Positions 34,556-41,445 of a stretch of 64,000 nucleotides of DNA are shown here, piece by piece. Position 1 is the stretch's first letter. Each line of letters starts with the position of its first letter. The stretch lies in NCBI RefSeq assembly GCF_035989285.1, contig NZ_CP108513.1:8618001-8682000 (forward strand). Direction: 5' to 3'. Made by a program: the position numbers and the translations under genes. Source of the DNA: Streptomyces sp. NBC_01235. GTDB lineage: Bacteria > Actinomycetota > Actinomycetes > Streptomycetales > Streptomycetaceae. Under the pieces are notes generated by a model. The model did no database searches, was not told the origin of the DNA, and saw only the letters and a program-made list of their open reading frames with translations.

Positions 34556-35497
34556 TCAGACCCGGGCGCCGGAGAGCCGCTCCACGGCCCTCAGCAGGGC
34601 CGAGTGGTCCAGCCCGCCGTCGCCCTGCGCTCGCAGGCTCGCGACCAGCTGGGCGACCACCGCGCCGACGGGCAGGGCCGCGCCGACACTGCGGGCGGCG
34701 TCCGTGACGATGCCCATGTCCTTGTGGTGCAGGTCGATCCGGAAGCCCGGCTCGAAGTCGCGGGCGAGGAAGTTGTCCTTCTTGCGGGTCAGCACCGTCG
34801 AGCCGGCGAGCCCGCCGTTCAGGACGTCCAGCGCCGCCTTCAGGTCCACGCCCGACTTCTCCAGGAACACCACCGCCTCGGCGCAGGCCTGGATGTTCAC
34901 GGCGACGATCAGCTGGTTGGCGGCCTTCACGGTCTGGCCGGAGCCGTGCGGACCGCACAGCACGATGGTCTTGCCGAGGGCTTCGAAGAGGGGCTTCGCC
35001 TCGTCGAAGTCGGCCTGCTCGCCGCCGACCATGATGGACAGCACGGCCTCGACGGCACCGGCCTCACCGCCCGACACGGGGGCGTCGAGCACCCGGACGC
35101 CCTTGTCCTTCGCCACCCGCGCGAGGTCGACCGAGGTCTGCGGGGTGATCGAGGACATGTCGATCAGGAGCGTGCCGGGCCGAGCGTGGGCCAGGATGCC
35201 GTCCGGGCCGTACGCGATGGCCTCGACCTGCGGGGAGGCCGGCACCATCGTGATCACGACGTCGGCGTCGCGGACCGCTTCGGCGATGGACGCCGCCGCG
35301 GTGCCGCCGGCGGCCGTGAGCCGGTCCAGCTTGTCCTGCTCCAGGGTGAAGCCGGTGACGTCGTAACCCGCCTTGATCAGGTTCTCGGACATGGGGGAGC
35401 CCATGATGCCGAGGCCGATCCAGGCGATCGCGGGGAGGTTCGGGCGGGAGGGATCTTGGCGGGTCGGGCGGGAGGGGTCTGCGAGTGCGTCGCTCAT
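34556..35497 (-). CDS. glxR: Tartronate-semialdehyde reductase (2-hydroxy-3-oxopropionate reductase)
   Basis: A 313-residue beta-hydroxyacid dehydrogenase. The N-terminal Rossmann motif IAWIGLGIMGSPMSENL binds NAD(P)H. DAPVSGGEAGAVEA is the substrate-binding signature, and GSGQTVKAANQLIV contains the catalytic lysine. It reduces tartronate semialdehyde, made by Gcl, to D-glycerate. ATG 35497 starts 23 bp after the hyi stop, so the two form an operon. Its 3' end has been duplicated in tandem just past the stop codon, without changing the protein. Confidence 0.94.
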   Translation of the reverse strand: MSDALADPSRPTRQDPSRPNLPAIAWIGLGIMGSPMSENLIKAGYDVTGFTLEQDKLDRLTAAGGTAAASIAEAVRDADVVITMVPASPQVEAIAYGPDGILAHARPGTLLIDMSSITPQTSVDLARVAKDKGVRVLDAPVSGGEAGAVEAVLSIMVGGEQADFDEAKPLFEALGKTIVLCGPHGSGQTVKAANQLIVAVNIQACAEAVVFLEKSGVDLKAALDVLNGGLAGSTVLTRKKDNFLARDFEPGFRIDLHHKDMGIVTDAARSVGAALPVGAVVAQLVASLRAQGDGGLDHSALLRAVERLSGARV

Positions 35498-35520
35498 GGG
35501 GGTGCCTCTCGGTACGGGGG

Positions 35521-36342
35521 TCAGCGGGGCAGCCAGTCGAAGGCCTCGGTGCTCGGTCGGTCGCCCGGCTTGTACTCCAGGCCGACCCAGCCGTCGTATC
35601 CGGACTTCTTCAGCTGGTCGAGGAGCTCCTCCAGGGGCAGCGTCCCCGTGCCCGGCGCGCCGCGGCCCGGGTTGTCGGCGATCTGCACATGGCCGGTCCT
35701 CGCCGCGTACCGCTCGATCACCGACGGCAGGCCCTCGCCGTTCATCGACAGGTGGTACAGGTCCATCAGGAACCTCGCGTTGCCGAGCCCCGTCGCCTCG
35801 TTGACCTTGTCGACGATCCCGACCGCGGCCGGTGCGCTGACCAGCGGGTACAGCGGGGACTCGGACCGGTTCAGCGCCTCGATCAGCAGGATCGCGCCGA
35901 TCCGGCCGGCGGCCCGGGCCGCGAGGGTCAGGTTCTCCAGCGCGAGCGCGTCCTGCTCGGCCGGGTCCACGCCGTCGACGCGGTTGCCGTACAGGGCGTT
36001 GAGCGCCGTGCAGCCCAGGGACTGCGCGAAGTCGGCGGCCACGTCGACGTTGGCGCGGAACCGCTCCGACTCCTCGCCGGGCAGGGACAGGGCGCCGCGG
36101 TCGGGACCGGGGAGCTGTCCGGCGTAGAAGTTGAGGCCCGTGAGCTGTACGCCCGCGTCCTCGATCGCCTTCTTCAGGGCGTCGAGCTCGGACCGCTCGG
36201 GGGTGGGGGAGTCGATCCAGGGCCACCACAGCTCGACCGCGGTGAAGCCGGCCGCGGCGGCTGCCGCGGGACGCTCCAGGAGCGGGAGTTCCGTGAAGAG
36301 GATCGACAGGTTGACGTTGAAGCGCTGGTCTTCGAAGCCCAT
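35521..36342 (-). CDS. hyi: Hydroxypyruvate isomerase
   Basis: A 273-residue TIM-barrel isomerase of the Hyi/AP-endonuclease-2 fold. It has NVNLSILFTELPLLERPAAA at the start, AVELWWPW, LLIEALNRSESPLYPL with a metal-ligand Glu, FLMDLYHLSMNGEGL, HVQIADNPGRGAPGTG and a final GLEYKPGDRPSTEAFDWL. It interconverts hydroxypyruvate and tartronate semialdehyde. It leads the hyi-glxR operon, with paired AllR-type operators 31-68 bp upstream of its start at ATG 36342. Confidence 0.94.
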   Translation of the reverse strand: MGFEDQRFNVNLSILFTELPLLERPAAAAAAGFTAVELWWPWIDSPTPERSELDALKKAIEDAGVQLTGLNFYAGQLPGPDRGALSLPGEESERFRANVDVAADFAQSLGCTALNALYGNRVDGVDPAEQDALALENLTLAARAAGRIGAILLIEALNRSESPLYPLVSAPAAVGIVDKVNEATGLGNARFLMDLYHLSMNGEGLPSVIERYAARTGHVQIADNPGRGAPGTGTLPLEELLDQLKKSGYDGWVGLEYKPGDRPSTEAFDWLPR

Positions 36343-36759
36343 GGGGTTCCGCGCTCCCTCCCGTGTCGGCTTTTTCCGTAATGCGGAAGTTATTTTCTGT
36401 CTATTGGAAGATTGCCGCTCGCTCTCCTGGCTTGTCAAGGGGGCGCGGAAACGCCGAAGCCCGACGGCACGCACGAAGAGCGCAGGCCGCCGGACTCTCG
36501 GGGCAGGGTTTCCACGGCTGCGCGCGCCCGGGAGGGAGCGCTCCGCTGCGCCGCCCGCCGTCCGCCGGGGCCGGCTCGCCGCCGCCCGTGGGGCCGCGCT
36601 GGGCGCCTGCCTGCCCGACGGCCGGGACCCGGCCCCGAGCTGCCGCTGCCTCCCCGGCTGAGGCGGAATCCCGAGTCCGGCGTGATGCTCCGCCGGGTCC
36701 GTTAAGGTCGGGGTCCGGGCGCCGACGGCCCGGTCCTGTTCAGAGAGGTGTGGGGCGCG
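36343..36759. other. Divergent promoter region of hyi with a gene-free remainder
   Basis: The left 70 bp hold the hyi promoter and AllR-type sites. The remaining ~350 bp show no recognisable gene before the ribosome site GAGAGG of the gene at 36760. Confidence 0.6.
36373..36410. promoter_or_regulatory. Paired AllR-type operators upstream of hyi-glxR
   Basis: TTTCCG-TAATG-CGGAAG at 36373-36389 and TTTCTG-TCTAT-TGGAAG at 36394-36410. The starts are 21 bp apart, two turns of the helix. Confidence 0.75.
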
Positions 36760-37008
36760 ATGCGACTGAAAGTGGAGTTCACCACCGAGCCCTTCGACCT
36801 CGACGAGGCACCCGCGCACGCGCTGGTCGCCCGCGAGGTGATCGAGGCGGCCGACCTGGACGCGGTGGACGTCGGACCGTTCGGCAACACCGCGGAGGGC
36901 GCGGCCGACGCGGTGCTCGCCGCCGTGGACGCCCTGCTGCGCAAGTCCCTCGGCGCGGGCGCCACCCGCATCTCCCTTCAGGTCAACGTCCTCGGGGAGG
37001 GCGAGTGA
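36760..37008 (+). CDS. Small protein resembling the MTH1187/YkoF thiamine-binding fold
   Basis: An 82-residue protein starting at ATG 36760, 9 bp below GAGAGGTG. It has a strand (MRLKVEFTTEPFDL), a helix (AHALVAREVIEAADL), a short GPFGNTAEG loop, another helix and a last strand TRISLQVNVLG. This order resembles the MTH1187/YkoF family, some of which bind thiamine; the match is weak and based on pattern only. Its stop overlaps the start of the next gene by 4 bp (GTGA), so the two products are translationally coupled. Confidence 0.5.
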   Translation: MRLKVEFTTEPFDLDEAPAHALVAREVIEAADLDAVDVGPFGNTAEGAADAVLAAVDALLRKSLGAGATRISLQVNVLGEGE

Positions 37009-37370
37009 GTGCCGGCGAGGAGGCCTTCATCGCGGCCGTGAAGCCTCTGGTCGACGCGATGGGCGGGGAGATGCTCCCGCCGGACGAGGCCGGCGCCGAC
37101 GACGTCGTCCTGGCCTGGGCGGGCGTCGAGACCGTCGCCGTACGCCTGCCTCAGCTCGCGGACTCCCTCGATCACATTCTGGCCGCCATGGAGCGCAAGA
37201 AGGGCAAGCCCCTCGCCGACCTCGACCGCAAGGCCAAGCAGGAGGTCGTACGGATACTCGAGGCGCGCGGCGCCTTCTCCGTACGGCACGGCGTGGAGAC
37301 CGTGGCGAGCGCGCTCGGGGTGAGCCGCTTCACCGTCTACAACTACCTCAACCGGGAGAAGGGGGCCTGA
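37005..37370 (+). CDS. Helix-turn-helix protein upstream of the uricase operon
   Basis: A 121-residue protein starting at GTG 37005 inside the upstream gene's stop. The N-terminal ~70 residues are mixed alpha/beta (FIAAVKPLVDAMGGEMLPPD, then VAVRLPQLADSLDHILAAME). The C-terminus is a clear helix-turn-helix (VETVASALGVSRFTVYNYLN). It may regulate the adjacent uraD operon, which begins 154 bp downstream in the same direction. This is inferred from position alone. Confidence 0.7.
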   Translation: MSAGEEAFIAAVKPLVDAMGGEMLPPDEAGADDVVLAWAGVETVAVRLPQLADSLDHILAAMERKKGKPLADLDRKAKQEVVRILEARGAFSVRHGVETVASALGVSRFTVYNYLNREKGA

Positions 37371-37413
37371 GCGGTCCCTCGGGGGTGCGCGGGCGTCGGG
37401 AGGGGGCCACCGA

Positions 37414-37448
37414 CTTTCGTAACCCGGAATTTTCAACAAAGTGTTGAC
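37414..37448. promoter_or_regulatory. AllR-type site plus second palindrome upstream of uraD
   Basis: CTTTCG-TAACC-CGGAAT (37414-37430) is followed at once by TTCAAC-AAAGT-GTTGAC (37432-37448). The second type recurs at allB and, less perfectly, at aceB. Confidence 0.65.
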
Positions 37449-37524
37449 GCGGTGTCGCGGAGGGGCGTTAGCTGAACGCAGCCCGCTCAAGCACGAAGGC
37501 CGTATCGCGGCCACGGAGGCTCCC

Positions 37525-38034
37525 GTGACTTCGACTTCCCCGACCCCGGGCCTGGCCCGGTTCAACGACCTCGAGGAGTCCGCGGCCCTCGCCGACCTCC
37601 ACGAGGCGTGCGCCTCCACGGAGTGGGCGAACCGACTGCTCACGGCCCGCCCCTACACCACCGCCGACGACCTGTACGCCGCGAGTGACGCCGCCATGGC
37701 CGCCCTGACCGCCGCGGACCTCGCGGAGGCCATGGCCGGCCACCCCCCGATCGGCCGCCCCGCGCCCGGCGACCCGACCTCGGCCCGCGAACAGCGCGGC
37801 ATGGCCGGCGCCTCCGAGGAGCTCAAGGCGGAGATGCTCGAACTGAACCTGGCCTACCAGGAGAGGTTCGGCCATGTCTTCCTGATCTGCGCCACCGGTC
37901 GCACCGGCGAGCAGATGCGGGACGCGGTCAGGGAACGGATCGGCAACACGCCGGAGCGGGAGCGGGAGATCGTCCGCACCGAACTGGGCAAGATCAACCG
38001 TATCCGGCTCGCCCGACTGGTCGAAGAGGACTGA
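37525..38034 (+). CDS. uraD: OHCU decarboxylase
   Basis: A 169-residue all-helical enzyme that decarboxylates 2-oxo-4-hydroxy-4-carboxy-5-ureidoimidazoline to S-allantoin, the last step of uricolysis. The family signature is visible: GHPPIGRP with the catalytic His, then SAREQRGM, and FGHVFLICATGRTGEQM. The start is GTG 37525 with GGAGG 5 bp upstream. It is the first gene of the uraD-hiuH-uricase operon; hiuH starts 8 bp after its stop. Confidence 0.95.
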   Translation: MTSTSPTPGLARFNDLEESAALADLHEACASTEWANRLLTARPYTTADDLYAASDAAMAALTAADLAEAMAGHPPIGRPAPGDPTSAREQRGMAGASEELKAEMLELNLAYQERFGHVFLICATGRTGEQMRDAVRERIGNTPEREREIVRTELGKINRIRLARLVEED

Positions 38035-38042
38035 GACCCACC

Positions 38043-38468
38043 ATGAGCACCAGCACCACCGCCTCGGTGTCCACCCACATCCTGGACACCTCCGTCGGCC
38101 GCCCCGCCCAGGGTGTCGCCGTCCGGCTCGCGGCCCGCGGTGGCGGGTCCGCCCACTACGGGCAGGGCGGAGACTGGCAGGCGCTCGGCGGTTCCGAGAC
38201 CGACGCGGACGGCCGGTGCAAGGATCTCCCGGCACTGCCGGAGGGGACCACCCACGTGCGGCTCGACTTCGCGGTCGAGGCGTACTTCGAGAATTCCGCG
38301 AACCAGAAGGCCGATACGCAGCAGGACGCCCCCGCGAATCGGGACAGCGGTGCCACAGGCGTGTTCTTCCCGGAGGTGGCGATCACCTTCGCCGTCGTGC
38401 CCGGCGAGCACTACCACGTACCGCTGCTGCTCAACCCGTTCGGCTACTCCGTATACCGAGGGAGCTAG
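38043..38468 (+). CDS. 5-hydroxyisourate hydrolase (transthyretin-like)
   Basis: A 141-residue transthyretin-related hydrolase that opens 5-hydroxyisourate to OHCU. STHILDTSVGRPAQGVAVRL opens the fold, YFPEV-type FFPEVAITFAV lies mid-chain, HYHVPLLLNPFGYSVYRGS ends it, and YRGS is the diagnostic tail. It has a ~25-residue insertion (ENSANQKADTQQDAPANRDS) compared with the shortest members. The gene lies between uraD and uricase with gaps of 8 and 4 bp. Confidence 0.95.
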   Translation: MSTSTTASVSTHILDTSVGRPAQGVAVRLAARGGGSAHYGQGGDWQALGGSETDADGRCKDLPALPEGTTHVRLDFAVEAYFENSANQKADTQQDAPANRDSGATGVFFPEVAITFAVVPGEHYHVPLLLNPFGYSVYRGS

Positions 38469-38472
38469 CTAC

Positions 38473-39372
38473 ATGCCCATCCTGGGACAGAACCAGTACG
38501 GCAAGGCCGAGAACCGAGTCGTCAAGATCACGCGGGACGGCGCCACCCATCACATCAAGGACCTCAACGTGTCGGTGTCGCTGAGCGGCGACATGGACGA
38601 GGTCCACTACTCCGGCTCCAACGCCAACGTCCTGCCGACCGACACCACCAAGAACACGGTGTACGCGTTCGCCAAGGAGCACGGCATCGAGTCCGCCGAG
38701 CAGTTCGGCATCCACCTCGCCCGTCACTTCGTGACGAGTCAGGAGCCGATCAGGACGGCCCGGATCCGCATCGAGGAGTACGCCTGGGAGCGGATCGAGA
38801 CCCCTGAGAGCAAGCACTCCTTCGTCCGTCAGGGACAGGAAACCCGCCTCACCCAGATCACTTTTGACGGATCGTCATGGGAGGTCGTCTCGGGGCTGAA
38901 GGACCTGGTGGTCATGAACTCCACCGACTCCGAGTTCTGGGGCTACGTCAAGGACAAGTACACGACGCTTCCCGAGGCCTACGACCGCATCCTGGCCACG
39001 CAGGTCTCCGCCCGCTGGCGCTTCAACTGGTCCGACGACGAGCAGCGGATGCCGGACTGGGAGGAGTCCTACGAGCAGACGAGGAAGCACATGCTCCAGG
39101 CCTTCGCCGAGACGTACTCGCTGTCGCTCCAGCAGACCCTGTACCAGATGGGCTCGCGGATCATCGACCACCGCGGCGAGATCGACGAGGTCCGCTTCTC
39201 GCTCCCCAACAAGCACCACTTCCTGGTGGACCTGGAGCCGTTCGGCCTGAAGAACGCCACCGCCGACGGAGCGGTCTACTTCGCCGCCGACCGCCCGTAC
39301 GGCCTGATCGAGGCCACCGTCCTGCGCGACGGCGTCGAGGCGAGGATCCCGGTGGATCTCACCAACCTCTGA
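38473..39372 (+). CDS. Urate oxidase (uricase)
   Basis: A 299-residue cofactor-free uricase, oxidising urate to 5-hydroxyisourate with O2. Both tandem T-fold halves are present. NQYGKAENRVVKI supplies the lysine and DTTKNTVYAFAK the threonine of the catalytic relay, while SARWRF and QQTLYQMG correspond to the urate-binding arginine and glutamine regions. It starts at ATG 38473, 4 bp after the HIU hydrolase stop. 8-oxoguanine deaminase follows 65 bp downstream. Confidence 0.96.
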   Translation: MPILGQNQYGKAENRVVKITRDGATHHIKDLNVSVSLSGDMDEVHYSGSNANVLPTDTTKNTVYAFAKEHGIESAEQFGIHLARHFVTSQEPIRTARIRIEEYAWERIETPESKHSFVRQGQETRLTQITFDGSSWEVVSGLKDLVVMNSTDSEFWGYVKDKYTTLPEAYDRILATQVSARWRFNWSDDEQRMPDWEESYEQTRKHMLQAFAETYSLSLQQTLYQMGSRIIDHRGEIDEVRFSLPNKHHFLVDLEPFGLKNATADGAVYFAADRPYGLIEATVLRDGVEARIPVDLTNL

Positions 39373-39437
39373 CGCGGACACGGACAGCGCAGACGGAAGC
39401 GATTACGGAAGCGATTACGGAAAGCGAAGGACGGACA

Positions 39438-40811
39438 ATGGCACAGCGCATCGTCATCGAGAACGCGGCGATCGCCACCGTGGACGCGCAGGACACCGAG
39501 TACGCCACCGGGTACGTCGTCATCGCCGGCAACCGCGTCGAGTCGCTCGGTGCGGGCACGGCCCCAGCGGACCTGGACGACGTCGTACGACGGATCGACG
39601 CCACCGGACACCTGATCACCCCCGGACTGGTCAACACCCACCACCACTTCTACCAGTGGATCACCCGAGGCCTGGCCACCGACCACAACCTCTTCGACTG
39701 GCTCGTCGCCCTCTACCCCACCTGGGCGCGCATCGACGAGCAGATGGTCCGCGCGGCGGCCCAGGGCTCCCTCGCGATGATGGCCCGCGGCGGCGTCACC
39801 ACCGCCATGGACCACCACTACGTGTTCCCCAGGGGATCCGGCGACCTGTCCGGCGCGATCATCGGCGCCGCCCGCGACATGGGCGTCCGCTTCACCCTCG
39901 CCCGCGGCTCCATGGACCGCAGCGAGAAGGACGGCGGCCTGCCCCCGGACTTCGCCGTCGAGACCCTCGAAGGCGCCCTCGCCGCGACCGAGGAGACCGT
40001 CAAGCAGCATCACGACGCCTCCTTCGACGCGATGACCCAGGTCGCCGTCGCCCCCTGCTCACCCTTCTCCGTCTCCACCGAACTGTTGTGCCAGGGCGCC
40101 GAGTTGGCCCGCCGCCTCGGCGTGCGCCTGCACACCCACGGCTCGGAGACGGTCGAGGAGGAGAAGTTCTGCCACGAGCTGTTCGGCATGGGCCCGACCG
40201 ACTACTTCGAGTCCACCGGCTGGCTCGGCGAGGACGTGTGGATGGCGCACTGCGTCCACATGAACGACTCCGACATCGACGCCTTCGCCCGGACGAAGAC
40301 AGGTGTCGCCCACTGCCCGTCGTCCAACGCCCGGCTGGCGGCCGGCATCGCCCGCGTCCCCGACATGCTGGCGGCCGGCGTCCCGGTCGGCCTCGGCGTC
40401 GACGGCACGGCGTCCAACGAGTCCGGCGAACTCCACACCGAGCTGCGCAACGCCCTCCTCATCAACCGCCTCGGCGCACACCGGGAAGCCGCCCTGAACG
40501 CCCGTCAGGCACTGCGCCTGGGCACCTTCGGCGGAGCCCAAGTCCTGGGGCGGGCACGGGAGATCGGCTCACTGGAGCCGGGCAAGCTTGCCGACCTGGT
40601 GCTGTGGAGGCTGGACACCCTCGCCCACGCCTCCATCGCCGACCCGGTGACCGCCCTGGTCTTCGGGGCGGCGGCCCCGGTCACCGCCTCCTTCGTGAAC
40701 GGCCGTCAGATCGTCGAGGAGGGATGCCTGTTGCACGCCGACGAGGACGCCATCGCCCGCTCCACACGTGACGAGGCACAGCGCCTGGCGCGGATCGCCG
40801 CGCAGGGCTGA
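39438..40811 (+). CDS. 8-oxoguanine deaminase (amidohydrolase)
   Basis: A 457-residue metal-dependent amidohydrolase. Metal ligands are visible in NTHHHFYQW, RLHTHGSETVEEEKF, DVWMAHCVHMND and VGLGVDGTASNES. This set, with GLATDHNLFDWLVALYPTWA, is typical of 8-oxoguanine deaminase in actinobacterial urate clusters; the product, urate after hydrolysis of the oxidised base, feeds uricase. Guanine or isocytosine deaminase is the main alternative. It starts at ATG 39438 after GCGAAGGACGG. Three strong hairpins end the operon. Confidence 0.9.
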   Translation: MAQRIVIENAAIATVDAQDTEYATGYVVIAGNRVESLGAGTAPADLDDVVRRIDATGHLITPGLVNTHHHFYQWITRGLATDHNLFDWLVALYPTWARIDEQMVRAAAQGSLAMMARGGVTTAMDHHYVFPRGSGDLSGAIIGAARDMGVRFTLARGSMDRSEKDGGLPPDFAVETLEGALAATEETVKQHHDASFDAMTQVAVAPCSPFSVSTELLCQGAELARRLGVRLHTHGSETVEEEKFCHELFGMGPTDYFESTGWLGEDVWMAHCVHMNDSDIDAFARTKTGVAHCPSSNARLAAGIARVPDMLAAGVPVGLGVDGTASNESGELHTELRNALLINRLGAHREAALNARQALRLGTFGGAQVLGRAREIGSLEPGKLADLVLWRLDTLAHASIADPVTALVFGAAAPVTASFVNGRQIVEEGCLLHADEDAIARSTRDEAQRLARIAAQG

Positions 40812-40822
40812 GCGACCGAGAA

Positions 40823-40919
40823 CTCCGGTCGAGGGGGACGGCCCTCGACCGGAGCCGTGGACCCGACACCAGGGTCCACGGCCGGCCGTGACCGGGGCGC
40901 GCGTTGACGCGCGCCCCGG
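40823..40919. terminator. Three tandem perfect hairpins ending the purine operon
   Basis: Stem 1: CTCCGGTCGAGGG, 13 bp, 6-nt loop (40823-40854). Stem 2: CCGTGGACCC, 10 bp, 7-nt loop (40855-40881). Stem 3: CCGGGGCGCGCGT, 13 bp, 2-nt gap (40892-40919). None has a mismatch. They separate the intact operon from a dead permease remnant. Confidence 0.75.
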
Positions 40920-40963
40920 GACGGTTCCGCGCCGTCCTGTTGTTCCGGTCCCTCCCCCACGCG

Positions 40964-41411
40964 ATGACCCGGATCCGCAGCCGCTACGTCGTCGCCACCG
41001 GTGGCGGCTTCCTCGTCCTGATGGGCTGTGCCCGATGGCCGCCTCGCTCATCGCCGTCGTCCCCGGCCGGTCCTCGGCGGGGCCGGCGTCGTCCTGTTCG
41101 GCTCGGTCGCCGCGAGCGGCATCCAGACCCTGGTCCGCTCGGGCCTGGAGAAGGACGACAACGTCCTGATCGTCGCCGTCTCCCTCGCCGTCGGCATCAT
41201 CCCGATCACCGCGCCAGAGTTCTGCCAAGCCCTCCCGGAGACGGCGAGGATCGTCCTGGACTCGGGCATCTCCACGGGCTGCCTGGCGGCCGTCCTGCTC
41301 AACCTGGTCTTCAACCACCTGGGCCAGGGGCGGAACGCGGACGAGGTGACCGCGCCCATGGCCCCGGACATCGCGGGCGGCGTCTCTCCTGAGGCGGTGG
41401 TCGCAGGCTGA
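40964..41411 (+). pseudogene. Nucleobase:cation symporter (NCS2) C-terminal remnant
   Basis: Pieces in three frames join into the last third of a xanthine/uracil permease: MTRIRSRYVVATGGGFLVLMG, then MAASLIAVVP, then PVLGGAGVVLFGSVAASGIQ and VLLNLVFNHLGQGR. Two single-base losses (near 41028 and 41072) explain the frame changes. The N-terminal two-thirds, including the first eight or so helices, is missing. It lies where functional urate or xanthine permeases are found in related operons. Confidence 0.75.
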
Positions 41412-41445
41412 GGCAGGGGCGTCGCCGCGGCAGTGCGGCACCCGG

